A DNA stretch of 13,008 nucleotides from positions 1 to 13,008 of the forward strand of contig MU625048.1 of NCBI GenBank assembly GCA_025349905.2, read 5' to 3'. A model generated the notes under the pieces. That model was not told the DNA's origin and made no database searches. It saw only the letters and a list, made by a program, of their open reading frames with translations. Positions 1-7,900 of the stretch are shown here, piece after piece. Source of the stretch: Blastocladiella britannica (lineage: Eukaryota; Blastocladiomycota; Blastocladiomycetes; Blastocladiales; Blastocladiaceae). The first letter of the stretch is position 1. Each line of letters opens with the position of its first letter. The translations under genes were made by a program, and so were the position numbers.

Positions 1-19
1 TCATTTTGAGGTTTGCTAC

Positions 20-70
20 TCATCGCGGCCCTGCGATCGACTCCTCGAAGTGACACTCCTGGACGATGTC
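20..70 (-). other. possible terminal exon of a minus-strand gene
   Basis: On the minus strand an AT-rich stretch ends in CATTAAG, a usable splice acceptor. It is followed by 16 codons with mostly G/C third positions (DIVQECHFEESIAGPR) and a TGA at 22-20. The AT-rich DNA before it (about 71-131) has a possible GTACAT donor that would give a 61-nt intron, matching intron sizes elsewhere here. I could not connect it in frame to the gene at 161-742, whose own frame ends in TAA at 163-161. It may be the last exon of that gene or chance. The rest of 1-160 is AT-rich and shows nothing else. Confidence 0.2.
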
Positions 71-160
71 CTTAATGAAGAATTATTTTGATCCTACATT
101 CCAACATTGAGGCACCAAAATGGAAATGTACATTGATTTATACACTAAGAAGGGGAAGTT

Positions 161-742
161 TTACAAGAAAAGGGCCTGGCCGACAGCGCCAGCGTGCGCC
201 AACACTGCGCTAAAGACGGGCACGCACTTGGACTTGCCCAAATCCAAGTACCAAGCCCCCATCTCCCATTCGGCGGCGGTGGTAAACACCTGGCGCGCAA
301 TGATCGTGCGCAAAGTATCGTCGACCGCCTGATTGCCAGTGGCACCAAGTCCACGAGTGGCAGTGATGGTCTGTCCGATCACCACCAAGTACTCGCCGAG
401 TGCGCACCGCTCGGCATCCGACATGTGGGCCCGAACGGCCAGGTCAACGGACGAAACGATGTTTGCGCGGCTTGGTATTGCCGTCGAGCCCGATGACCAG
501 CTGGCGATGGATGGCCCGCACCGGGAGCAGGCGGAGCACATCGGTGAGGCTGACGGTGAGCGAAGTATTGGCGGATTTTTTGTTTGGCTTGAATACGCGC
601 TTGATGCGGCGTGCTACTTTGCGTACGCCGCAACCACAGCACACACAGCTTTCTGACCGACGGAGCACCGCGTGCTGGAAGACTTGGCGTTGGAGTTGAT
701 GGTGGCGGTGGAGTTTGAGATGGTTGAAATAATGGGTGCCAT
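161..742 (-). CDS. unrecognised small protein, one intron, apparent frame slip
   Basis: I do not recognise this protein. The likely start is the ATG at 742-740, opening a Ser/Thr/Asn-rich leader (MAPIISTISNSTATINSNAK). A 59-nt intron (646-588) would join residue 32 to a stretch with about 88% G/C third positions (NTSLTVSLTDVLRLLPVRAI, then a short Gly-Asp loop). Coding character then moves to another frame near 460-480, with no splice site available. It continues as a helical, alanine-rich segment containing MSDAERCALGEYLVVIGQ and ending at TAA 163-161. The change equals one extra base, so this is either a decayed gene or an assembly indel. An alternative 39-nt intron (626-588) keeps one frame throughout, but it puts 588-480 in a frame with poor codon bias. 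The gene diverges from the possible small gene to its right only loosely. Confidence 0.5.
588..646 (-). other. intron in the 161-742 gene
   Basis: The donor GTGTGT follows codon 32 in phase 0 and the acceptor is TATTCAAG, giving 59 nt. Splicing lands exactly in the frame with strong third-position G/C bias and removes the in-frame TAG at 616-614. A shorter alternative using donor GTACGC at 626 (39 nt) is also possible. Confidence 0.4.
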
Positions 743-750
743 GTTGAATT

Positions 751-782
751 GTGCGTGTGTGTGCGTGTGGTAATGCGTGTGC
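751..782. repeat. GT/CA-rich simple tract
   Basis: The sequence alternates GTGCGTGTGTGTGCGTGTGG and continues in the same style to 782. It lies 8-40 bp upstream of the ATG of the minus-strand gene, so it would be in its 5' leader or core promoter as a CA-rich tract. Such a tract could form Z-DNA or vary in length. Confidence 0.6.
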
Positions 783-1271
783 TATTTTGAAGATGGGATG
801 GGGAGAAGACAGACTGGATGCGAGTGTGGAATGTAAGGGCAATTTGAATCGTTCAAAATGCTTGTGCATTCATTTTCGAGCTCATTTGTCCATTAACGGA
901 AATGGATATGGACCTGACCCTGCCGCGCTTCTTGGTACGTTGATCTCGTATTCACATCCGTCAATGCAGGGCCATTATCGGTCGCTGACAAAATCATTAT
1001 AACACATTACATTTACACTCATTTGCTCACAGTTCCAACAAACACGAAGGGAGCGGCGCCGTCAGGGAAACAAGTCGAGGCCTGGTAGCGTCCGGTCGTT
1101 GCTGCCGTGAGAAATGGAATGGTGGTTCTCGCGTGTGAACAAATGTCGAGAACGAGGTCCGCATGAAGGAAGAACGAGAGCTTAGGCCACACACGAAAGT
1201 GGAACGGCGCAAATGAACACGCACGGCCCGTCCCACCGGCTAGTTGCACGGCCGACCCCCACAGTCACCAC
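783..1271. other. unassigned intergenic stretch
   Basis: There is no convincing gene here. An AT-rich segment lies at about 985-1025. On the minus strand 1249-1019 is open for 76 codons (includes FFLHADLVLDICSHARTTIP and ends in TGA). Its third-position G/C is only about 58%, there is no clear ATG, and no splice sites join it in phase to the exon that ends at 1272. I treat it as undecided, possibly a downstream remnant of the broken gene at 1272-1641. Confidence 0.35.
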
Positions 1272-1641
1272 CTAGAACGTAAAAACAGCGAGTACCAGCT
1301 CAGGAGCGCTCCGTGACCATTCTAGCATGTTCGAAATGCGTCGCTTCCGGCGTAACTTGGTGCACCCGTCGTCGTCGGCACGGTTGGCCTTACTTTGAAT
1401 TGTGCCATGATTTTGCATATGCTATGTGTTTTGAAGAGAAAAAAGTTGGGATACAAACGCCGGCAAGTCGCTTCCCTTTCCGTACTCGGCCACCATAGCC
1501 TGCTCTCGAGGGGCCTCTGCGTCCTTATCAGCGTCGCCAATGTGGTCGACCAGCGGTTCCCCACTCGGGTCGCCCCGAAGCGTCTCGTCTGAACAAAGGA
1601 CTGCCGACCACCTCGTCGGCGCTCTCGTACACAACGCTCAT
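1272..1641 (-). pseudogene. possible broken two-exon small gene
   Basis: On the minus strand an ATG at 1641-1639 opens MSVVYESADEVVGSPLF. Coding character then continues one frame over (DETLRGDPSGEPLVDHIGDA and onward) after an apparent single inserted base near 1586. A 66-nt AT-rich intron (1454-1389, GTATCC to AAGTAAG) joins in phase 0 to an exon with a basic patch (TKLRRKRRISNMLEWSRSAP) that ends at TAG 1274-1272. The product would be about 100 residues, acidic then basic. An in-frame TAG lies just before the ATG, and coding-like sequence above it (FQFEEPSVELVAEHADVGG, about 1725-1670) suggests the gene once extended further. It could be a decayed gene or a real one with an assembly indel. 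The family is not recognised. Confidence 0.3.
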
Positions 1642-2028
1642 TGCTTGCTATCGTGATAGCGCCTGTGTGCCGCCGACGTCAGCGTGCTCGGCAACCAGTT
1701 CCACGCTCGGCTCCTCGAATTGGAACTACTCGTCCATGTCCAGGCAAAAGTCGGCCGCTCACCTCAACCGCACTCTCGGACTCGCGCTCCCCTTGCGCAC
1801 TCCCGGGGATGACCGTCCTTGTGTGCCCTCGGCGTCAACGGGCTCAACCACCGGACAATGAGCAACGACGCTGCTCGACCCGTCCCATTACACGAACGCC
1901 CCATCTCGCGAGGCTGACCAGTTGCATGTTCCGCCACCTCGTGCCCGGCACTTCAACGCGTCCTCCCAAAGATCCATCCGTGTGCCGTCGCGGGTCGTCA
2001 ACGCCTTCAAATCCGACGACATGATGTG
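1642..2028. other. stretch without a supported gene
   Basis: Open frames on both strands (for example 1641-2024 plus and 2107-1844 minus) are Arg/Pro-rich and overlap each other. They lack consistent codon bias and look like by-products of GC-rich DNA. Short minus-strand fragments with acidic, coding-like composition occur near 1670-1790 but are broken by stops and frame changes. Confidence 0.3.
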
Positions 2029-2090
2029 CTCGGCCGAGTCCGATCGGCTGGACCGTAGTTGGTCCAGTACTCGTATTTGGGTATTCGAGT
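2029..2090. promoter_or_regulatory. cluster of dyad-symmetric sequences upstream of the 2128 gene
   Basis: Four dyads follow one another: CTCGGCCGAG (2029-2038, perfect palindrome), CCGATCGG (2040-2047, perfect palindrome), CTGGACC-gtagtt-GGTCCAG (2048-2067, 7-bp arms, 6-nt loop) and ACTCG-12 nt-CGAGT (2069-2090). The cluster ends 37 bp before the ATG at 2128, and a CCAAT pentamer follows at 2104-2108. This is the position of a core promoter or 5' leader, so factor binding sites or an RNA hairpin are possible. No known factor is assigned. Confidence 0.4.
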
Positions 2091-2127
2091 GGGTGTGCCA
2101 CCACCAATCAACGCTAATTTAACCATA

Positions 2128-3010
2128 ATGGATTTTCTTGGCGGCATCGTCGCTCGTCGCCAGCGCTCGGCTAGCGCGTCTTTGCCGCGCAGTCACCGTA
2201 CGTCAGCGTGTTTGCCTAATGGAAAGCACGTACTCTGAACAATCCGACTCTTGTCTGCAAGTCGGCTCGCCTCCTCTCCGTTACCCGACCACCGAGGCCT
2301 TTTGGGAGGCCGAAAAGGACGCGCTCAACTGGTGCAGCACGTACCAGAGCCGATGCGGGCCGAGCGCAACGACAAGGGCCGGCTGGAGGAGGCGGAGGTG
2401 GTGGCGGCGGTTGCGGACGACCTTGCGCTTATGAAGCGGTTTGCGCACAATGCGTTGGCGGTCCGTGTCTCTCTGTTCTCCTTATTACTGTGAGGCCCCT
2501 AATTGACTAACGCTTACTCTATCCCACAGGACGCTTGTGCCATCCGCGCCAACTTGAGCAAGGCCAATTTCCGGAGCATTCGGGTTCGCGCCCGCCCACG
2601 CCCGCTACTATCTCGAGCTCGCGGCCATTCTCCACCGGGACGGGGATTTTTGCGGGGCGGGCACTATCGCCTCGGTTTTGGCGGAGGAGGTTGGCGGCTC
2701 GTGGTTGCCGCTGTCGGTATTTGGGCGGAAGCAGCGCTCCGAGTTCGCTGCGCTCAAGGACCAGTACGCCGGCGCGGGCACCGAGGAGCTGGTGGAGCTG
2801 CACGTTGTGCGCTGGGAGAACGGCAAGCCTTTCATCCCGTATGCCCCGATGATGCTTCACGACATGCTTGTCATGGAGGCGGTCCTGGAAGTCGAGATCC
2901 GTTTGCACGAGGCCAAGCGCCAGCTGGGAGTGCACCGCGACGATCTGGCGGATTGCCGCCGGACGACCCGGCCCTCTTGGTCCCAGTGGACCGGCCCCGC
3001 GTGGGAGTAA
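2128..3010 (+). CDS. unrecognised three-exon protein with two compensating frame slips
   Basis: I do not recognise this family. Exon 1 (2128-2197) starts MDFLGGIVARRQRSASASLP. Exon 2 (2262-2460) joins in phase and reads RYPTTEAFWEAEKDAL. Near 2325-2360 coding character moves one frame, continuing as a charged helical segment (RLEEAEVVAAVADDLALMKR) to the end of exon 2. It carries on through exon 3 from 2530 (DACAIRANLSKANFR). Near 2572-2582 it returns to the original frame and runs to TAA at 3008-3010 (HARYYLELAAILHRDG, then WENGKPFIPYAPMMLHDMLV). Exon lengths total 750 nt, so the two slips cancel and the product would be about 250 residues, largely helical. Both introns have good signals, so the gene was functional recently or still is, with the slips being assembly indels. 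The downstream neighbour starts 188 bp later on the same strand. Confidence 0.55.
2198..2261 (+). other. intron 1 of the 2128-3010 gene
   Basis: The donor GTACGT and acceptor CTGCAAG give 64 nt, splitting a codon after its first base. Splicing links exon 1 to the frame that reads LGSPPLRYPTTEAFWEAEKD, which has strong third-position G/C bias. Confidence 0.6.
2461..2529 (+). other. intron 2 of the 2128-3010 gene
   Basis: This phase-0 intron of 69 nt has donor GTCCGT, a pyrimidine-rich interior, a near-consensus branch site TTGACTAAC about 20 nt before the end, and acceptor TCCCACAG. It is the best-formed intron in the window and supports real expression of the host gene at some time. Confidence 0.7.
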
Positions 3011-3096
3011 GGTGGGTTTGTGTTGGTTGCTTCTTTGCTTGCTTTTCCGCTTGCTTTCCCTTTGCTTTGTTTCCTTTCTTCGTACCGGACGCGCGC

Positions 3097-3106
3097 TGAC
3101 GCGTCA
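3097..3106. promoter_or_regulatory. 10-bp palindrome TGACGCGTCA
   Basis: This perfect palindrome holds ACGCGT, the core of the MCB element bound by MBF-type cell-cycle factors in yeasts. It is flanked by half-sites resembling bZIP targets. It sits about 95 bp upstream of the HbrB-like ATG and just before a TATA-like sequence, so a promoter role for that gene is plausible. Binding in this organism is inference. Confidence 0.35.
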
Positions 3107-3119
3107 ATACAATCCGCCT

Positions 3120-3126
3120 TTATTAT
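3120..3126 (+). promoter_or_regulatory. TATA-like element for the HbrB-like gene
   Basis: TTATTATA-type sequence lies in an otherwise GC-rich gap, 73 bp before the ATG at 3199 and downstream of a long pyrimidine-rich stretch (about 3014-3080) that probably belongs to the 3' end of the preceding transcript. Confidence 0.35.
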
Positions 3127-3139
3127 ACCGATCTTCGTA

Positions 3140-3202
3140 ATGAGGTGTGAGGGTTGGGAGTTGTTGCTCTTTCAAAAGCAAATCAACCGAACAAAAACAT
3201 GA
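3140..3202 (+). CDS. upstream ORF overlapping the HbrB-like start codon
   Basis: ATG at 3140 opens a 20-codon frame (MRCEGWELLLFQKQINRTKT) whose TGA at 3200-3202 overlaps the main ATG at 3199-3201 as ATGA. It has G at -3 and is in a different frame from the main ORF. If transcribed, it would limit initiation or feed termination-reinitiation at the main ATG. If transcription starts about 30 bp after the TATA-like element, the uORF ATG could lie outside the mRNA. A chance origin is possible. Confidence 0.3.
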   Translation: MRCEGWELLLFQKQINRTKT

Positions 3203-4908
3203 GCAAAAAACTGTTTGCGTCCGCCGCCGCTGCCGTGGCCGATGCCCGCGCTGCCATATCCTCAGCCTCGGCATCGGCAGGAGCTTCGGCATCCTCTGGT
3301 CTGGACTCGCCCGCCCCTGCTGGCACCACCACGACTCCCTCAGTTCCGCCACTTGCCCGCGATCGCTCTGCCACCGGGTCTTCGTCACTGGGATGGGCCG
3401 CGCTCACTGGTGGTGGTGGCGGCGGCGGCGGCGGAGGCGGCGGCACTGGCGGATCGGGCCGCCCGCCCAGCCCGTCTCGGCATCCAGCCGGATCGTCTGC
3501 CTCGGACTACTTTTCGCCCACCGGTACCGGCCCTACCACCGCCGGCGCCGACCTGGCCCTGTCCACAACGTCCATGCTGCCACCACCGTCGCCACGGTCG
3601 CCCCGTGGCACGCAATTTCCGTCCGGTGGTGGCACTGCCAATGGCGTGTATGGTACAGCTGGTGGTAATTTTTCGCAGTCGACGCCCAACATCTCGTCGG
3701 TGATTGCGCCGTTCTTGCACTCGTCCGTGGCCCCGACACCGGCAGCTGCACCAAGAGGTGGATCAGCGAACGTGACTCACCCACTGGCGCCTCGTGCTCC
3801 CTCATCGTACCATTACGACGTGTCGGTAGCGGGCGCCGGCGAGATCTGGGACACAATCGAGGCCCGCGTTCTGCCATTGTTTGTGGGCGAGGGCCTCAAC
3901 TCGACCCTGGAGGAGCTCAATGCGCTGCTGGCTCGGTACTTGGCCCAGCAACTGTACGGAACCATCATCGAGGAACTCAAGGGACTGGTGCGCGAGGGTG
4001 TCGCGCGCATGATGGACAAGTTTCTGGTCCACCCGTCTGCCGCCCCTACCGACTCGTCGGACTTGTCCGGTGCTGCTGCTGCAACTGCCGCTGATGGCGG
4101 AGATGGGACGACGGGAAGTGGGGTCAGTGGTGGCTCCACGTCGCTCCTTATTTCGCACCCGGCATCGCAGTCGCTATTCCTCGCGCGATGGACCGAGGTG
4201 TGGGTGTTTTACTTTTCGGTGGTGCTGCCGTACATGCAGTCGGTGTTTTTGCCGCTGCAGAACGAAATTAAGGGGTCCAAGCTCGTCAACTCGGTGCGCA
4301 CGCTGGTGTTGCTCGGGTTCCGCGACCGAGCCGTGATCGCCAACTTGGCCGAGCTGCAGGAACTGGTCGATGCGTTGGCTTTGGAAGCGGGCGTACCCGC
4401 CAAGACACCGCCGCACCCACCGCTGGCCGAAATTTTGGCCCACGCTGGCGACACGCACGGGACTGGATCGCATCCGGGTACGCCCATGCTCTCGCACGCG
4501 TCGCTGCCGTCCACGCCGCCGGCCACTCCATCGGCCCCCAATCCACCACCACAGCAAGCACGGCAGCAACAGCCTGGAACGACTTCATCATCTCTCTCTG
4601 ACCCGCGGGTGGCCCTATTTTTGCAAATGCTGTTGGTCCTGGGCGATCTACCGCTGGCGCCGTCGGCCACGGGCAATGCGGGCGGGATCGGGTCGACGAC
4701 AGCGGCGGCGGCGACACTGGTGGCGGGTGGGGCCGAGCACGAGGCGCGGGTGCGGCAGATCCGGGCGATGCGTGAGGTGATCAAGCGCGTGATGCACTCT
4801 GCACGCAATGGTGGCAACGGCGGTGGCAGTAATGGTACCACTGGGAGTACTGGTACTGGTGCAAGGTACCATCATGCTACTGGAGGAGGGGGCATGGCTG
4901 CGGCCTGA
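3199..4908 (+). CDS. HbrB/Bit61/PRR5-like TORC2 subunit
   Basis: This single-exon gene encodes 569 residues. HbrB family proteins (Aspergillus HbrB, yeast Bit61/Bit2, mammalian PRR5/Protor) bind the Rictor/Avo3 arm of TOR complex 2, which controls AGC kinases, actin polarity and plasma-membrane homeostasis. The family domain is visible in two blocks. One is near residues 215-270 (EIWDTIEARVLPLFVGEGLN followed by a helical stretch). The other is near residues 331-385 (WTEVWVFYFSVVLPYMQSVF, then LPLQNE and RTLVLLGFRDRAVI), the most diagnostic part. A Gly/Ser/Ala insert (about 283-325) separates them. The N-terminus (1-210) is Ser/Ala/Pro-rich and has a 12-Gly run at residues 71-82. A short helical segment near 517-540 (IRAMREVIKRVMHSARNG) precedes a Gly-rich tail. 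The start at 3199 follows an A-rich leader with A at -3. No frame breaks occur. Confidence 0.85.
   Translation: MSKKLFASAAAAVADARAAISSASASAGASASSGLDSPAPAGTTTTPSVPPLARDRSATGSSSLGWAALTGGGGGGGGGGGGTGGSGRPPSPSRHPAGSSASDYFSPTGTGPTTAGADLALSTTSMLPPPSPRSPRGTQFPSGGGTANGVYGTAGGNFSQSTPNISSVIAPFLHSSVAPTPAAAPRGGSANVTHPLAPRAPSSYHYDVSVAGAGEIWDTIEARVLPLFVGEGLNSTLEELNALLARYLAQQLYGTIIEELKGLVREGVARMMDKFLVHPSAAPTDSSDLSGAAAATAADGGDGTTGSGVSGGSTSLLISHPASQSLFLARWTEVWVFYFSVVLPYMQSVFLPLQNEIKGSKLVNSVRTLVLLGFRDRAVIANLAELQELVDALALEAGVPAKTPPHPPLAEILAHAGDTHGTGSHPGTPMLSHASLPSTPPATPSAPNPPPQQARQQQPGTTSSSLSDPRVALFLQMLLVLGDLPLAPSATGNAGGIGSTTAAAATLVAGGAEHEARVRQIRAMREVIKRVMHSARNGGNGGGSNGTTGSTGTGARYHHATGGGGMAAA
3409..3444 (+). repeat. 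(GGN)12 glycine-codon repeat
   Basis: Twelve consecutive glycine codons, mostly GGC with three leading GGT and one GGA, lie inside the disordered N-terminal region of the HbrB-like protein. The mix of codons suggests an old tract that may still vary in length between strains. Confidence 0.75.
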
Positions 4909-4931
4909 CCTCAGCTGAGGTGTTCTCTCAG
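4866..4931 (+). other. possible alternative intron at the HbrB-like 3' end
   Basis: A GTACCA donor, a CTGAC branch-like motif at 4905-4909 and a TTCTCTCAG acceptor bound 66 nt, within the size range of introns here. Removing it would skip the TGA at 4906-4908 and end the protein in SRLEKSKNK, with a TGA at 4957-4959 overlapping the next gene's ATG at 4956. The unspliced frame is also fine, so this is only a candidate. Confidence 0.25.
4908..4921. repeat. 14-bp perfect palindrome after the HbrB-like stop
   Basis: ACCTCAGCTGAGGT begins on the last base of the stop codon. It lies in the 47-bp gap between two same-strand genes and could be a binding site for the second gene or a small RNA hairpin at the end of the first. 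Confidence 0.5.
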
Positions 4932-4955
4932 TCGTTTGGAAAAGAGTAAGAACAA

Positions 4956-7900
4956 ATGATAATTTTCGAGCCAGCACTACCGCGACCTCGCGTGCCGGCG
5001 GCACCCGTTCTGGCAAGCCCGGTCGACCTGCGCGCCTTCGTGGCTGCCGCCAGATCGGCCGTCTCCGCTTCTCGTTCTCCTACTCCCGCGACGATTATTG
5101 CACCTGCACCATGGATTGCCGCCGCAGACCTGAGCGTTGCCGCGTCTGGGTTTGCCCGAGCCGGCGCATTCCAAGATCTGTGCGACCTGCTGACGCCGTA
5201 TGCGTCCGATGCGCGCGTCCTGCACATGCCCGAGGTCCGTTGACTGGCGCCGCTGCGATCAGTGGCTATAATAATAACAATCCAATCCAATGTCAACAGC
5301 TCGCACTCCTCTATGCCGAGGCGCTCGTCGAGGACCAGAGGTTTCCGGACGCAGAGCGCTTTACCCGTCGGTAGGCATATTTATCATGCCCAGTTATTCT
5401 TGATGTGATATACTCAGTGACTTGCATTAACCAGCACGAGCACCTACTGGTCGACTCTGTTGCGGGGCGAGCTACCGCTGGCGTCGTCGGACACACTGGG
5501 CAACCAGTGCCCCCCTCTTTCGCCGAGCGGGGCCGCTACCCCCGACAGCGGACATGCACGCCTCCACCCTACTCTTCCCACCACCGCAACACGCGAGCTG
5601 AAAGCGCAGCTAGCGGCAACAGCGACCGAACAAACGGACTTGGTGACGGTGGCCGACTGGACCGCCATGATCACCTGGTGCTGGGAATCCGCGGTGTTGC
5701 GGTCCCCCGAGCAGTACCTGTGCACACCCAGCGGGATTGCTGCGCTGCTGTCCGATCCCCTGTGCCTTTCCCGAGTGGCACGTCGCCCGCAGCTGCGCGA
5801 GGTCGCCGAGCACCTGGTGCCCACTATGACGGCAATGGCGACGTCAGAGGAATCCAGCAAAGCGCTTCAAGACGCGATCAGCGCGGCCGCGCGCCGCCTG
5901 TGCCGGGGGATTCTTAATTCCTCGGCTGCTTCTGTTGCTGATGGTGAGGACGCCACGGTGGTGGCCGAGACCGAGGGCCTGCTGCTGGTCCTGGGCGAAC
6001 TCGCAGACACACCGCCGGCAATTCCGCCGCACGTCCGCGGCCTCACGGTGGCCCAGATCGCAAGCGCCGCCATCATGGGCCGCGGCTCCACTGGCGCGGC
6101 CGCCGCGGCCGTGGTCGACCTCATCCGCACCTACGCGACGGCGGTACTACCGGTCGTTGACCATTCCATGAACGCGCACGTGCTCATTTTGCAGCTGCTG
6201 GTGCTTCGCGACGGCCCGCGGTCTCCCTCTGCCCATGCGCTGGTCTCGGTAGCGCTGGGCGACCCGGATACGGACAAGGACGGGGTGGCGGCGTCCTTAG
6301 CGCGCACGCTCGACGAGGGCACCATTTCGGACGCAGAGCTGGTGGCGGGCACAGTGTTTTGCGCGCGGCGGCTCGCGTCGCCCGCCATCAACGAGCAGCG
6401 AGTCTTGGACGTGCTCGCACAACTGGCAGCGTACCTCGCGTACCAAATGGACACCAGCGCCGACCGCGCGCGGTCCGTGCGCCGCGGGGAGTTCGATACC
6501 GTCGCCGACGCCGTGCGCGTGGTCAGGCCGCTCTGGCACCACGTCGCGTGTGGTTTGCTCGAGTACTTTGGTGTGGCCGCCGACCAGCAGCTGGCCATGA
6601 CCCAGCAACGGTGGGCCACCGATACGCTGGCGCTGAACCTGATGCTGGACGACCTCGACTGGGTGCTGGCGGTGCTGGCCCCCGGGCTCGACAGCGACCC
6701 GGCGGGCGTCGCCGTGCACTTGTCGGCGCGCGTGTGGCCGACCGCCGCTGCCGCTGACCCCGCCGCACTCAACGCGCCGCCTGGCGCCGCTGACGCGTTC
6801 GTGTTTCTGAGCGTGCTGTCGGTGCTGCGCGCCATCGAGGTCGGCATGGACGACGCCAATGCGCAGGCAAGGAACGATCCCATGGACTCGGAACTGGAAA
6901 TCAAGCCGGTACTGGCGCACTATGGCCGGCGTTGGATCGCATCGAATGTTCGCCGCGCAGCTTGGGCGGCATTGGTGCGCGATATTCGCCGCCGCACGTA
7001 CCCATCCGACCCGATCGCCGCGGCGGCCCTGGACGAGATCCGCGGCCGCGTGCCGTTCTCGGGACAAGTCATGGCGCGCATTCCCGTACAGGCCAACACT
7101 TGCCGGTTTGCGCACGCTGCCGTGTTCCAGGTGCTGCGGACTTTGCGCGACGAGGGCCACACGTTCCAGACCTGCTCGCACGCGCAAATGCGTAAAGTGG
7201 TGGCCGAGTTTACGCTGGTCGAGCGCCACTACGAGCTGGTCACCGCGCGCATCGAGGGATCCCTGCACGACGCGGTGCAGCAGGGCGTCGTGGACGTGCA
7301 GGACGCGGTCGGCAGTTACGATTGCTTGCGAGTGTCGGCGGTGCCCTGGATCGAGGACCGCGCCGCGTGCTCGATCGTGCTGGCCGGCGCCAACCTCGAC
7401 CGCGTTCGCCAGATCGGGCTTGGAATTCAGGAGGCGACGGTGAAGCTGGAGGCCCACCTGGGCTTGGTTTCGCGCTTTGAAGAAGACGTCCTGGATGGCG
7501 ACACGGACGATGCTACTTCTGCTCTTCCTGTTGGGAATGACGATGGGTCCAGCTCTTTTGATGGCGCACTGAGCGAAGTGTCGTTCCGCCGTGACACCGA
7601 CCATCTCGGCGGCATGCAATGTGACTCGACCCCACCGCAGCCCGAGCTGGCGTCCTGCAGCGTGTCGACCATCCCCGTGTTCCCGACCACCTCGGCACTG
7701 ATGCTATCCCCGCTCCGCACCGCGGGTCTGTTGACCGTCCCGCCCCGCTCGCCGTCGACCCTGTCGCTGGTTTCCACCACCACGTCAGTCCCCACGTCGA
7801 CCCTGGGCACGCCACGGGTGCGTGCTGCCAGCTTCTTGAGTGGTGGGACGGCCAGGAATGCCACTGACGGCACGCTGTCGCTCTCGGACTGGGGGTACAG

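Noticed and set aside
1641..2024. 127-codon plus-strand frame
   Set aside because: Arg/Pro-rich, with poor codon bias and no supporting start or splice context. It overlaps minus-strand coding-like fragments.
2678..3010. RasGEF-like reading of the KPFIPYAPMMLHDMLV segment
   Set aside because: Only a vague resemblance to the RasGEF PxIPxL...DL motif; the surrounding catalytic-domain motifs are absent and the protein is too short.
3409..3444. CRISPR-like or transposon-like repeat
   Set aside because: It is a simple in-frame glycine-codon tract with no spacers, terminal repeats or target duplications.
4866..4955. Fusion of the HbrB-like and giant proteins by splicing
   Set aside because: An in-frame TAA at 4947 precedes the giant gene's ATG, and no donor-acceptor pair I could find keeps both frames joined.
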